This document shows, in pieces, positions 46,170-55,464 of a stretch of 64,000 nt of DNA (its first letter is position 1; each line of letters starts with the position of its first letter). A program made the translations under genes and the position numbers. A model generated the notes under the pieces. The model did not search any database. It saw only the letters and a list, made by a program, of their open reading frames with translations, and was not told the origin of the DNA. Source of the stretch: SZUA-36 sp963727635 (GTDB lineage Bacteria > Pseudomonadota > Gammaproteobacteria > Xanthomonadales > SZUA-36); the NCBI GenBank assembly GCA_963727635.1, contig CAVSHP010000002.1, positions 1 through 64,000 of the forward strand, read 5' to 3'.

Positions 46170-47135
46170 ATGTTGATCAAGAGACCCGGAGATATTTTTC
46201 CTTCTGAAATCACGGCTGAATCGGTCTACCTGCAACGCAGGGAGTTTCTGAAAAAGGCCGGTCTGGCTTCAGTTGGTGCGCTTGCCGTACATTCGGTGCT
46301 GGCCGCCGGTTCCGATGAGGGTCCGACCGGTCGCGTATTGCCCGACGTTCAAAAGAGTTCCTACAGCACGGATGCAGCGCCGAATACCTGGACGGATATC
46401 ACCACCTACAACAACTATTACGAGTTTGGTACCGGCAAGGACGACCCCGCGCGTTATGCCGTCGATTTCAATCCCAGCCCCTGGACCGTTGCCGTCAACG
46501 GTGAATGCGACAAGCCGGGGAACTACGCCTTTGATGATATCGTCGCGTCACATACGCTGGAGGAAAGGATCTACCGTATGCGTTGCGTCGAAGCCTGGTC
46601 CATGGTGATTCCCTGGGTGGGTATTCCAATGGCCAGTCTGCTGCAACAGTTCGCCCCCAATTCGAATGCGAAATACGTGCGCTTCAAGACACTCTATGAC
46701 CCGTCGCGCATGCCCGGCCAACAGCGCCGGACACTGGACTGGCCTTACGTGGAGGGCCTGACCATGGCAGAGGCCATGCATCCCCTGACCCTGATGGCTG
46801 TCGGTCTTTATGGCCGCGAGTTGCCCAACCAGAACGGTGCGCCAATGCGCTTGATCGTCCCCTGGAAGTACGGTTTCAAGGGCATCAAGGCGATCGTCGA
46901 GATCAGTTTTACCAGCAAACGCCCACTCGGCAGCTGGGAGCAGGCGGCTTCAAATGAGTATGGCTTCTATGCCAATGTGAATCCCGAGGTCTCCCACCCC
47001 CGCTGGAGCCAGGCCATGGAAAGGCCAATCGGCGCGGGTCTGTTCGCATCCAAGAAGCCTACCCTGATGTTTAATGGTTATGCCGACCAGGTAGCCTCCC
47101 TGTACACCGGTCTCGATTTGCGCAAGAATTTCTAG
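46170..47135 (+). CDS. msrP: Protein-methionine-sulfoxide reductase catalytic subunit MsrP
   Basis: MsrP is a periplasmic molybdoenzyme that repairs oxidised methionines. The 321-residue protein starts with a Tat leader (RREFLKKAGLASVGALAVHS). The family segments include VNGECDKPGNYAFDDI, the molybdenum-ligand Cys in RMRCVEAWSMVIPWVGIP, and MEGLTMAEAMHPLTLM-type residues, with PNQNGAPMRLIVPWKYGFKG. It is followed closely by msrQ. Its need for molybdopterin ties it functionally to the moa genes earlier in the window, although they are 35 kb apart. Confidence 0.95.
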   Translation: MLIKRPGDIFPSEITAESVYLQRREFLKKAGLASVGALAVHSVLAAGSDEGPTGRVLPDVQKSSYSTDAAPNTWTDITTYNNYYEFGTGKDDPARYAVDFNPSPWTVAVNGECDKPGNYAFDDIVASHTLEERIYRMRCVEAWSMVIPWVGIPMASLLQQFAPNSNAKYVRFKTLYDPSRMPGQQRRTLDWPYVEGLTMAEAMHPLTLMAVGLYGRELPNQNGAPMRLIVPWKYGFKGIKAIVEISFTSKRPLGSWEQAASNEYGFYANVNPEVSHPRWSQAMERPIGAGLFASKKPTLMFNGYADQVASLYTGLDLRKNF

Positions 47136-47155
47136 ATGTCTGACACACCCTGTTG

Positions 47156-47791
47156 ATGAAACCCGGTTCGAAATCTTTCTACCGGCTCAGCAAGCCGATC
47201 TTGTTCCTGTTGTGCCTGTTACCGCTGGCATATCTCGCGGCGGGGGCGTTTGCGGTGGCGGGACTGGGTCTGGGCGCAAACCCGGTGGAGAAACTGTTAC
47301 ATGAACTCGGGCGCTGGGGGCTGAAATTCCTGCTGCTGACCCTGAGTGTCACACCCCTGCGGCGCTGGACCGGTTGGAACTGGCTGATCGGATACCGGCG
47401 TATGCTGGGTTTGTTCTCATTTTTCTATATCGTTCTGCATTTCACGGTCTACGCCGTTCTGGACCAGGGTCTGGATATCAAGGCCATCGGTGAGGATATT
47501 CTCAAGCGGCCCTACATAACCCTGGGCATGGCGGGTCTGTTGATGTTGGTTCCATTGGCCATCACTTCGACCAAAGGATGGATGCGGCGGCTTGGCAGGC
47601 GTTGGCAGAAGCTGCATCGCCTGGTCTATGTCATTGCCATCGTCGGTGTATGGCATTTTTACTGGCAGGTGAAACTGGATACGCTCGATCCCACGCTATA
47701 CGCGCTGGTGCTGGCCGTGTTGCTGGGAACACGCTTGTATTATGCGCAAACAGCCCGGCAGCGACGGCGGAGTCAAACGGGAAATACATAG
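47156..47791 (+). CDS. msrQ: Heme-binding membrane subunit MsrQ
   Basis: The product of about 211 residues has six membrane helices and the MsrQ/YedZ order: GRWGLKFLLLTLSVTPLRR, then RRMLGLFSFFYIVLHFTVY with the heme-ligand His, and GWMRRLGRRWQKLHRLVYV with the second His pair. The segment IVGVWHFYWQVK contains a third. MsrQ carries electrons from the quinone pool to MsrP. It starts 20 bases after the msrP stop, so both are one operon. ATG 47156 is preferred to TTG 47153. Confidence 0.94.
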   Translation: MKPGSKSFYRLSKPILFLLCLLPLAYLAAGAFAVAGLGLGANPVEKLLHELGRWGLKFLLLTLSVTPLRRWTGWNWLIGYRRMLGLFSFFYIVLHFTVYAVLDQGLDIKAIGEDILKRPYITLGMAGLLMLVPLAITSTKGWMRRLGRRWQKLHRLVYVIAIVGVWHFYWQVKLDTLDPTLYALVLAVLLGTRLYYAQTARQRRRSQTGNT

Positions 47792-47975
47792 CACGAGCGG
47801 TATTCTACGGATGGTACAATTACAACCTTGATACGACTTTCAAGCAAGCGCTTCGTGGTCGTTTTAAACTCGTTGCAAAACAATGTTTCCACCGTTTCCG
47901 GTTGCGCCATTTGCGCGCGCTGTCACATTCAGGAAGCAACCGTGCAGACCAATAAATCAACAGTCAGAGGGTGTC

Positions 47976-49802
47976 ATGCGAATCTTTAAACGAATCATGA
48001 AATGGACCGGCCTGACCCTGGCCGTGCTTTTGGTTCTGGGTGGTGCATTCATAGCGCACAGCTGGTATTTCAAACCGGTCAACATCAATATTTTCTTTGC
48101 CCGGGCGTTTTTACAGGCCGCCCTGCAAAGCCCGGAAATGCTCAGTTCCATCCACGTGCTGGAGCAGTTTGGCATCAAGGGCCACAATGCTGAACTGGAC
48201 GATGAGAGCGAAGCTGCCGGAGATCGCCTGTTCGCTTTGATGAAAGACAGCAAGCAGGTCCTGGTGAGTTACCAGGATGAGGACCTTGCCGAGCCCGACC
48301 GGATGTCCAAGCGCATCGCGCTGGACCTGATGGATACCCTGATCGATCTGGAGCCTTACCGTTACCACAATTACCCGGTTAACCAGTTGTTCGGAGTGCA
48401 GAGCAGTTTCCCGTCGTTCATGCAGTCGACCCACCAGGTGCACAGCGTCAGGGATGCCGAGGATTACGTCAGCCGCCTGTCACAGGTCGGGCGAAAATTT
48501 GACCAGGTGCTCGACGGGCTCCGTCACCGCGAGGAACTGGGAATCCTGCCACCGCAATTCGTGGTCACCGAGGTGATCGAGGAAATGCAGAATTTCGTCG
48601 CGACTCCAGCCGAGGAAGGCATCCTGATGGTATCACTGACCGACAAGATGAAGCAGGCGGACCTGCCGGCGGATGACCAGCAGAGAATCGCGCTGGAAGC
48701 CAGGGAACAGATTATCAACACGGTCTACCCGGCCTATTCACGTCTGATCAGCTATTTCGAGGCGCTCGACGAAAAGGTCAGCGAAAACAACGGTGTGTGG
48801 GCCTTGCCGGATGGCGATAACTACTACCGGCTGGCCGTGCGCCTGTTCACCACGACGGATTACACACCGGAGTATTTACATGATTTCGGCTTGTCGGAGG
48901 TGGACCGGATACAGTCTGAAATTCTCGCAATCCTCGCGACCGAGGGCTGGGATGTTTCACGGGGTTTTCATGCGGCCATTGCGGAAATGGCGGAGAATCC
49001 GAAGTTCTATTACTCCGACAGTGTCGAAGGCCGTGAGCAGATACTGGCGGATTACCAGGCGATACTGGATGAGGTATCCGCGGGTCTTGACCCTTATTTC
49101 GACGTTAAACCCGAAGCGAGTCTTGCGGTGCAACGAATCCCGCAGTTCAAGGAGAAAACCTCGCCGGGCGCCTACTATGAACCACCGGCCATGGACGGTT
49201 CGCGGCCCGGGACATTTTATGCCAACCTTTACGACATCAAGGCGACGCCCCGTTACAGCATGCGCACACTGGCCTATCATGAAGGCATACCGGGTCATCA
49301 TTTCCAGTTGGCCATTCAGCAACAGCAGCATGACCTGCCGTTCTTTCGCCGTATCATACCCTCGGTAGCCTATTCCGAAGGCTGGGCGCTGTACGCGGAA
49401 CGTCTCGCCTGGGAACTCGGTTTCGAAAAAGACCCCTATGACAATATCGGACGCCTGCAGGCGGAATTGTTCCGTGCCGTACGCCTGGTGGTCGACACCG
49501 GTATTCATTACAAGCGCTGGAACCGCGAGCAGGCGATTGATTACATGTTAAACAATACCGGTATGGCCGAAAGCGACGTGGTTGCTGAAATCGAACGTTA
49601 CTTCGTCATGCCCGGCCAGGCGCTGGCCTACAAGGTGGGTATGACAAAATTGCTCGAGTTGCGTGAGCTGGCGCGAACCGAACTGGGGGATAAATTTGAC
49701 ATCCGCAAATTCCACAATGTCGTTCTGACCAATGGTTCGGTACCCTTGGATATTCTTGAAGATATGGTCAAACAGTATATCGCTGAAGAAAAGGCGGGAT
49801 AG
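47976..49802 (+). CDS. DUF885 family membrane-anchored peptidase-like protein
   Basis: From ATG 47976 the 608-residue protein has an N-terminal membrane anchor (GLTLAVLLVLGGAFIAHSWYF). The DUF885 domain follows, with the putative zinc motif HEGIPGHHFQLAIQQ, then YSEGWALYAERLAWELG and VMPGQALAYKVGMTKLLELRE. DUF885 proteins are considered metallopeptidase-like (HExxH variant HEGIPGHH), but the substrate is unknown. The domain probably faces the periplasm. About 180 bases of non-coding sequence separate it from msrQ. Confidence 0.88.
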   Translation: MRIFKRIMKWTGLTLAVLLVLGGAFIAHSWYFKPVNINIFFARAFLQAALQSPEMLSSIHVLEQFGIKGHNAELDDESEAAGDRLFALMKDSKQVLVSYQDEDLAEPDRMSKRIALDLMDTLIDLEPYRYHNYPVNQLFGVQSSFPSFMQSTHQVHSVRDAEDYVSRLSQVGRKFDQVLDGLRHREELGILPPQFVVTEVIEEMQNFVATPAEEGILMVSLTDKMKQADLPADDQQRIALEAREQIINTVYPAYSRLISYFEALDEKVSENNGVWALPDGDNYYRLAVRLFTTTDYTPEYLHDFGLSEVDRIQSEILAILATEGWDVSRGFHAAIAEMAENPKFYYSDSVEGREQILADYQAILDEVSAGLDPYFDVKPEASLAVQRIPQFKEKTSPGAYYEPPAMDGSRPGTFYANLYDIKATPRYSMRTLAYHEGIPGHHFQLAIQQQQHDLPFFRRIIPSVAYSEGWALYAERLAWELGFEKDPYDNIGRLQAELFRAVRLVVDTGIHYKRWNREQAIDYMLNNTGMAESDVVAEIERYFVMPGQALAYKVGMTKLLELRELARTELGDKFDIRKFHNVVLTNGSVPLDILEDMVKQYIAEEKAG

Positions 49803-49876
49803 AAACACTTTTCCCTGGCACACGGCCATCGTTTACGGCACCGGGTGGCCCCATCGTCCGGGGGTTCACCCGATTA

Positions 49877-50623
49877 CTACTCCAGCCACGGGTCTGTCAT
49901 CAGTGTGTCGATGACATCGCCGCTGTCGGCATCGAGGATGACGGCGAACTGTCCGTCCTTAAGCATTGCGGGCACAAACCTGAGCTGATCGATATCACCG
50001 CCATGACGGTTGACCAACCGGTCTATGGCGCTGATCGAGTCCGGACGATTGTCGCGTAAATCATTCAGGGGACGGGATTTCTGCAGCGCAAGTTGTTTTC
50101 GTTCGGGATAAAGGCTCCAGAATTCAGGCCGGAACTGTAAATCGGGTTTACCTTCGAACATGACCTCGCGCAATAATTTTTGATATGCGGCAGGGTCTGA
50201 AGGCATATTTGCGAATAGCACGATTGGCCCGGAAAAAGGTTTGTCGAGGAATTTCGGCTCGCTGATCCAGCTGAAGTCGACATCCCGTCCCGACAGGACT
50301 TCGAAACGGTCCACGGTGTACACCATGAAATAAGGTCTGTTCTGGTAAAGGGAAAAGGCGCCCCAGCCAAAAGCCGCAAGCTCGATCAGGCTTATGACAA
50401 CCAGGTCAAGTAGCAGACCACGCTTGCCCTTCGAGTACACAAGCCATGTCATGGCCGGTCCGATAAAGGCCGCGGTAACGATCAACGCCATAGCGAATTT
50501 ACCGCTTTCTTCAAATTGTCTGAAAGGGTAGGGATACCATGCAAAGAAAACCAGGCAGGCCAGTGCTGCAAGTATCAGCAGGCTTGGCCAGAGACAGGTT
50601 AATGCGGCGCGTGTTCTTGTCAT
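49877..50623 (-). CDS. Type IV pilin accessory protein, TfpX/TfpZ-like
   Basis: The 248-residue product has an N-terminal membrane region of three to four helices, with FFAWYPYPFRQFEESGKF and IVTAAFIGPAMTWLVYSKGKRGLLLDLVVI. The invariant-looking segment QNRPYFMVYTVDRFEVL follows. These match Acinetobacter TfpX/TfpZ accessory proteins that help pilin assembly and stability. The C-terminal part is a soluble domain. The only pilin gene in the window is at 30.1 kb. A small membrane protein gene lies 12 bases upstream, likely in the same transcript. Confidence 0.76.
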   Translation of the reverse strand: MTRTRAALTCLWPSLLILAALACLVFFAWYPYPFRQFEESGKFAMALIVTAAFIGPAMTWLVYSKGKRGLLLDLVVISLIELAAFGWGAFSLYQNRPYFMVYTVDRFEVLSGRDVDFSWISEPKFLDKPFSGPIVLFANMPSDPAAYQKLLREVMFEGKPDLQFRPEFWSLYPERKQLALQKSRPLNDLRDNRPDSISAIDRLVNRHGGDIDQLRFVPAMLKDGQFAVILDADSGDVIDTLMTDPWLE

Positions 50624-50635
50624 TCCGATGGGGAG

Positions 50636-50815
50636 CTAGGCAGAAGTGGTGTCATTTTCAGAGACGGTAATCGTGGTGCCGGCAACGGGCTTTTCTTCGT
50701 CACCTGGTTTCGACTCCGAATTCCGGTGCACGAACGCCAGTGCAAAACCAGTCGCCATCAGTATCAATGCGATTAATATGGCGATGAAATTATTGGACTT
50801 AAAACGGGATTCCAT
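50636..50815 (-). CDS. Small single-pass membrane protein
   Basis: A 59-residue product begins MESRFKSNNF, then has one hydrophobic stretch (AILIALILMATGFALAFV) and an acidic, Thr-rich tail ending in NDTTSA. It is a type II or tail-less small membrane protein. It starts upstream of the pilin accessory gene and ends 12 bases before it, suggesting one operon and a related role in pilus assembly. Function is unknown. Confidence 0.55.
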   Translation of the reverse strand: MESRFKSNNFIAILIALILMATGFALAFVHRNSESKPGDEEKPVAGTTITVSENDTTSA

Positions 50816-50937
50816 AGGGTTTCAATAACCGGGTGACAGTACGGTAGTATAGCAGTGCATTATCGGCAATTCCGAGGACTCTTCAAGAGGTGTTTGAGTG
50901 AATTGCTCAAGCGAATGAAACTATATGGAGCACGCCA

Positions 50938-51597
50938 ATGAATAAAATATTGATCACAGGCGCCAATCGGGGCATCGGCCTGGAGTTATGCAGGCAACTA
51001 TCCGCCCGCGGCGACGAGGTGATTGCGGTTTGCCGCACGGACAGCCGTGAACTGCGGTCGTTGGACCTTCGTGTGCTTGAGGGTATTGACGTCGCCACAA
51101 ACGAATCAATGACCAAACTGCGTGAACAGACGGGTCTGGAGAACCTTGACTGGTTGATCAATAACGCCGGCATCCTGTCGAGCGACAGTCTCGATAACCT
51201 CGATTTCGATGCCCTGGAGCGACAGTTCCGGGTCAATACACTGGGTCCTCTGCGTGTCACCTCGGCGCTGTTGCCGAAACTGGGTCCGGGTTCAAAAATT
51301 GGCATCATCACCAGCCGCATGGGTTCGATCAGCGATAACACATCGGGTGGTTATTATGGGTATCGTCTATCCAAGGCGGCCGTAAATATGCTTGGAATGA
51401 GTTTGGCGCGTGATTTGCAGGAACGGGAAATTGCGCTTGCATTACTGCACCCCGGCATGGTCGCCACGGACATGAGCGGCGGTCGTGGCATACCGCCCGA
51501 AGAGTCCGTGCGCGGCCTGATTCAACGCATGGATGCGCTGGATATGGAACACACCGGCAGCTTCTGGCACGCCAATGGCGAAGAATTGCCCTGGTGA
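50938..51597 (+). CDS. Short-chain dehydrogenase/reductase
   Basis: The 219-residue classical SDR has the NAD(P) motif ITGANRGIGLELCRQL, WLINNAGIL, and the active-site triad segment ITSRMGSISDN...YYGYRLSKAAVN (Ser, Tyr-x-x-x-Lys). HPGMVATDMSGG is typical of the C-terminal loop. It lies divergent from the small membrane protein gene. Substrate is unknown; NADP-type carbonyl reductases with this sequence pattern are common. Confidence 0.9.
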   Translation: MNKILITGANRGIGLELCRQLSARGDEVIAVCRTDSRELRSLDLRVLEGIDVATNESMTKLREQTGLENLDWLINNAGILSSDSLDNLDFDALERQFRVNTLGPLRVTSALLPKLGPGSKIGIITSRMGSISDNTSGGYYGYRLSKAAVNMLGMSLARDLQEREIALALLHPGMVATDMSGGRGIPPEESVRGLIQRMDALDMEHTGSFWHANGEELPW

Positions 51598-51635
51598 GTG
51601 TTTGCAGGTCGGCCTGCTAATATAGTCCGTCGACT

Positions 51636-52877
51636 TTAAGCAATCTGTCTCTGCGGGATTGTACCTACCGTTTGCAATGCCTCTGAGAGCTGTTTCCAGC
51701 GCTGTTCCGTTGTGCCCGTATAGCCGATGGACAAACGCACCAGTCCAGGTGAAATATGGGCCGCGCTCTTGTCCGAGTCGGTCAATTCACTTGAGGTACT
51801 GCTGCCGGAACATGTCATCAATGTATCGAAATAGCCAAGACTGACCGCAACGTATCCAAAGTGGTATTTGTTCTGTAGCAGATCCAGGAGTTCATTGGCG
51901 TTTTCAACGCTGCCCATATCCATTGTCAGGACACCGCCATATCCATAATCAGGGCAGTGCAACTGGCCCATCAGGACGTGGTCCGGATGCTGCGGCAGAC
52001 CCGGATAGCCAACCGTCAAACCCAGGGCATGCAGCCGTTCGGCAAACAGCTGGGTGCGATGACCGTGTTCGACCATGCGCAACGGCAGGTGCGGTATGCG
52101 CAGGCTGATGTCAAAGGCAACCTGCGGGTCCATGGTCGGGCCGAGAATCATCAGCATACCGGTATGCAAATCCATTAACTGGTGTATGAAGTCGGCATCG
52201 GCGCAAATGGCGCCGGCGATATGATCCGAGGCGCCGTTGATGAATTTTGTCATGCTGTGTACCACGATGTCCGCACCCAGTTTGATCGGACTCAGGATAA
52301 GCGGGCTGAAGGTGTTGTCCACGACCAGCTTGATGCCGTAACGTTTTGCAATGGCGCTCAAACGCGGGATGTCGGCAATCCGCAACGTGGGATTGGCCAT
52401 GCTCTCGGTGTAGAGCACACGTGTACGTGGAGTTATCGCAGCCTCGACTGCAACCAGGTCGGTGATATCAACCAGCGTGGCGGTAATCCCCGTTTTGGGC
52501 GGTAACAGGTCGTGCAACAATGCATAGGTGCCGCCGTAGACCGTGTTTGATGAAACGATATGGTCACCTGCATCGCATAATTGCAACAGGGTCGCGGAAA
52601 TGGCCGACATGCCGCTGGCGGTGCAGTACGCCGCCTCGGTCCCCTCCAGGGCGGCCAGCTGTTTGCCGAGGTTGTAAACGGTTGGATTGAAGTGCCGTCC
52701 GTATAGGTAGCAACCACCCTGATCAGGCCCTTTCTTGCCGCCAAAAATTTCAGGCATGGTGTTCGAATGCATCACCGTGAAAGTCGTGCTGGCCTCCACC
52801 GACATGTTCACGCCGCCATGTTCGCCGAACTCGTGGCGGGTTCTGGCAAGTGTCTCTACTGGGTTACGGTTTTTCAT
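51636..52877 (-). CDS. Cys/Met-metabolism PLP enzyme, methionine gamma-lyase-like
   Basis: The start at 52877 gives 413 residues. The family marks are YGRHFNPTVYNLGKQLAALEG, TASGMSAISATLLQL, the PLP lysine in VHSMTKFINGASDHIAG, and LVRLSIGYTGTTEQRW near the C-terminus. Members catalyse gamma-elimination or transsulfuration. Methionine gamma-lyase is favoured by the divergent Lrp-type regulator and absence of other methionine biosynthesis genes, but cystathionine gamma-synthase-like activity cannot be ruled out. A start at 52934 would add a shorter N-terminal extension. Confidence 0.82.
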   Translation of the reverse strand: MKNRNPVETLARTRHEFGEHGGVNMSVEASTTFTVMHSNTMPEIFGGKKGPDQGGCYLYGRHFNPTVYNLGKQLAALEGTEAAYCTASGMSAISATLLQLCDAGDHIVSSNTVYGGTYALLHDLLPPKTGITATLVDITDLVAVEAAITPRTRVLYTESMANPTLRIADIPRLSAIAKRYGIKLVVDNTFSPLILSPIKLGADIVVHSMTKFINGASDHIAGAICADADFIHQLMDLHTGMLMILGPTMDPQVAFDISLRIPHLPLRMVEHGHRTQLFAERLHALGLTVGYPGLPQHPDHVLMGQLHCPDYGYGGVLTMDMGSVENANELLDLLQNKYHFGYVAVSLGYFDTLMTCSGSSTSSELTDSDKSAAHISPGLVRLSIGYTGTTEQRWKQLSEALQTVGTIPQRQIA

Positions 52878-53026
52878 TTGATTAGCACCTTCCTGAATGA
52901 GGGTTCGGTCACGAGCCTGGTTAAGTTCGGTCACATTGACCGTTTGAGTGTGGAATATTCTGGTACATGTGATAATTATAGAATAAAGTTTAGTTACTAA
53001 GTAATAACACGAATTAAATACGGAAT

Positions 53027-53524
53027 ATGATGATGAAAAAGACCTTGGATCGAATCGACTACGAAATTTTGGCCCTGTTACAAAATAATGCGCGGATTTC
53101 CAACAAGGATATCGCCCGCAAGGTGGGTCTGGCGGCTTCGACCTGCCTGGTCCGTATCCGCCTGCTACAAAGCAGCGGTGTCATCAGCGGGTTCCACGCC
53201 GAGATCGCGCCGGCCAGTTTGGGGGTTGGTATCCAGGCCATGATAGCGGTCAGGCTGATACGTCACTTCAAGGCGGATGTCGATGCCTTCCGGCAGCACG
53301 CACTCAGTCTGCCCGAAGTCGTACAGCTCTATCACGTTGCAGGCCCGATCGATTTTCTCATTCACGTCTGGGCCCGCAATTCCGATCATTTGCGTGATCT
53401 TGCAATGACTGCATTTACTTCGCGCAAGGAAGTCTCCCACATTGAAACCGAGTTGATATTCGAACATGTTCGCAGTACCGAACTTCCATCATTCACACGG
53501 GCAAACCCCGGCAGGGAGTCGTGA
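53027..53524 (+). CDS. Lrp/AsnC family transcriptional regulator of the PLP lyase
   Basis: The 165-residue protein shows the Lrp helix-turn-helix (ILALLQNNARISNKDIARKVG...TCLVRIRLLQSSGVISGFHAEI, residues 13-60) and the RAM domain with VVQLYHVAGPIDFLIHVWARN. It is divergent from the methionine gamma-lyase-like gene, 150 bases apart, so it likely senses a sulfur amino acid and controls that gene. This repeats the arrangement at tpl/tnaA in the same window. The initiation codon is one of three consecutive ATG at 53027. Confidence 0.9.
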   Translation: MMMKKTLDRIDYEILALLQNNARISNKDIARKVGLAASTCLVRIRLLQSSGVISGFHAEIAPASLGVGIQAMIAVRLIRHFKADVDAFRQHALSLPEVVQLYHVAGPIDFLIHVWARNSDHLRDLAMTAFTSRKEVSHIETELIFEHVRSTELPSFTRANPGRES

Positions 53525-53658
53525 TCGCACGGTTCGCCCGGGCGTGTATTGAGCGCTGGTCGTGCATTCTCAATTGCGCCATCTGGCGTAGCGGTGTGCG
53601 TCGATATATCATGCATTGCTTGTTCTTTCCGTTGCCATCGCCCAGGCCCCGAACAACT

Positions 53659-54585
53659 ATGACATTTTCAGAATTAACCGGTAAACAAGTGGTTTTTGCC
53701 ATGACTGTGGTACTGGCCCTTTGCTGGAGCAGTGCTTCACATGCACAGGACACCGAGCCACGTCGCTGGGCACAAATGCCCACCGGTGTTAATTTTGTCG
53801 GTATCGGTTACGGTTACACGGATGGTGGTATCAGTTTTGATCCGCTATTGCGCATCGAGGACGCAACCTTTGAAATGCAAACGGTCGCACTCTCATATAT
53901 ACGCTCGATGGCTTTCATGGGTAAAAGCGCCCGTGTGGATTTCAATCTTCCCTATTCCGCCGGTCGCTGGGAAGGATTGCTTGACGGCGAATTCGTCCAT
54001 ATACGACGGCGCGGCCCCGGTGATGCACGGGCCCGGTTTTCGGTACTGCTTTACGGCGCGCCGGCCCAGACCCCGCAGGAGTTTGCCAGCAGCGAAAAAA
54101 GCAACACGGTTATCGGGGCTGCAATAGCCGTTTCGATGCCGACCGGTGATTACAACAGTGAACGTCTGATAAACCTGGGCTCAAACCGTTGGACGATCCG
54201 GCCCCAGTTGGGTGTCACGCACAGTCGTGGAAAGTGGACCGGCGAGCTCACCGGGTCAGTATTTTTTTATAGTGATAACAATCATTTCTGGCGGGATACC
54301 CAGTTGGAGACCGACCCGCTTTTCGCCGCCCAGGCGCACCTGATATACACATTCCGACCCGGCCTCTGGACCTCCATCAGCACGGCTTATGGTTGGGGTG
54401 GTGAAGCAACGGTGAATGGCGATGCAAAGAATAACCCATCCGGCAACTGGCTCACTGCGTTGAGTCTTGGTTTACCGATCAATCGCAGGCAGGGATTCAA
54501 AATCGCCTGGGTAAGGGGCCGTACGCAGAAGCCAACAGGAGCCGATATCAATAGTTTTGTCGTATCTTATTCAGTTATGTTCTGA
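53659..54585 (+). CDS. Outer-membrane transporter-like protein (phenol MetA degradation family)
   Basis: From ATG 53659 the 308-residue protein has a signal peptide (VFAMTVVLALCWSSASHAQ). The mature part is a beta-barrel-like protein with alternating aromatic strands and a C-terminal Phe (SYSVMF). Segments such as VGIGYGYTDGGISFDPLL, ALSYIRSMAFMGKSARVDFNLPYSAGRWEG and SMPTGDYNSERLINLGSNRWTIRPQLG match the family linked to phenol/toluene degradation. It could be an uptake channel for a hydrophobic compound. It is not next to the phenol-producing tpl, so any link is speculative. The 448 bases after it hold little except small genes. Confidence 0.78.
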   Translation: MTFSELTGKQVVFAMTVVLALCWSSASHAQDTEPRRWAQMPTGVNFVGIGYGYTDGGISFDPLLRIEDATFEMQTVALSYIRSMAFMGKSARVDFNLPYSAGRWEGLLDGEFVHIRRRGPGDARARFSVLLYGAPAQTPQEFASSEKSNTVIGAAIAVSMPTGDYNSERLINLGSNRWTIRPQLGVTHSRGKWTGELTGSVFFYSDNNHFWRDTQLETDPLFAAQAHLIYTFRPGLWTSISTAYGWGGEATVNGDAKNNPSGNWLTALSLGLPINRRQGFKIAWVRGRTQKPTGADINSFVVSYSVMF

Positions 54586-55033
54586 TCAGGATTTTGTCTG
54601 CTATTTATTGATGACAAGCTGCTCTCCACAAACAACCAGGTTTTGACTTTAATTCCTGATGCATTTTATTTATTCATGGTCTATACTACTTTTAACGAGG
54701 ATAAGAACATACACTTGTCTTGGTTATTTGAAGGGGGGAATCCTTCCAAACAAGTAATGGTTTGTAGCCTTATCGCGATAAGCCATTTAGAAATTGAATC
54801 CTCCTCAAAATAAGGAACTTGAAATAGTTAACAGACATGGGGTCTGGTTAACTCATCACCAACGACTGGTGAGGTTTTACGGTTTTCGGACCGGGAAATT
54901 TTTGACATGGAAAGTGGTTTACGGGTTCTCCGTTTCCACAAAGTCTCCCTTAAGTGGTTTCAGATATGCCTTGAAGGTCATCCGAAATCATTTGGCGGGT
55001 CCTGATAAAGGGCTTGTTTAAAGGAGAATATAA
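54586..55033. other. Gap with a 14-bp palindrome and promoter-like sequence
   Basis: A perfect 14-bp palindrome CTTATCGCGATAAG lies at 54769-54782. A promoter-like stretch (TTCATGG...TCTATACT around 54675) precedes it. A 75-codon reading from 54794 to 55021 exists but has no recognised motif and a TTG start, so I do not call it a gene. The ribosome-binding site AAGGAG at 55021-55026 belongs to the next gene. Confidence 0.4.
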
Positions 55034-55282
55034 ATGCTCGCACTCGTTACAATTTTTTTGATCACTTTGGCGATGTCCGCGACAGCTGTCTGGATTTATC
55101 GCAAAATATCAGGCTGGCACGGTTTCACTGATGCAGTGGTTGGCCGGCCACGTCAGGCAGGCAGGATGAAGATCAGCTTACAGCAAGGTTTCATTTCGAT
55201 GGCTTCGAATTCCGGGGGACAGGCCAGGAATTTCAGGCTTCGCGGTCCAAGGGGTGGTATTAAAACTCCATGGGGTTGGTAA
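55034..55282 (+). CDS. Small hypothetical protein with N-terminal membrane helix
   Basis: An 82-residue product has an N-terminal hydrophobic helix (LALVTIFLITLAMSATAVWIY) and a basic, glycine-rich tail ending GIKTPWGW. The ATG at 55034 is preceded by a good AAGGAG. The tail is rich in Arg and Gly and could bind nucleic acid or phospholipid. No family recognised. It sits between an unusual palindrome and the 23-bp tandem array. Confidence 0.55.
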   Translation: MLALVTIFLITLAMSATAVWIYRKISGWHGFTDAVVGRPRQAGRMKISLQQGFISMASNSGGQARNFRLRGPRGGIKTPWGW

Positions 55283-55464
55283 ATCTGGTAACTTATTAGT
55301 CCTGTTTTTTTGAGATTTAAAATATAGTGCGTTGTTCCGGTTGGACGATCGAGTCCGCTTGGGGTAGCGCATTTTTTGTGCCCGAGTCATTTTGCTCCGC
55401 TCACTTGTTTTATGCACTGCAAAGGATTTCAAATATCCGCCTATTTCAAATACCGGAACATTTT

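Noticed and set aside
54794..55021. 75-codon reading frame before the small membrane protein
   Set aside because: TTG start with a poor ribosome-binding site and no recognisable motif; kept only as a possibility.
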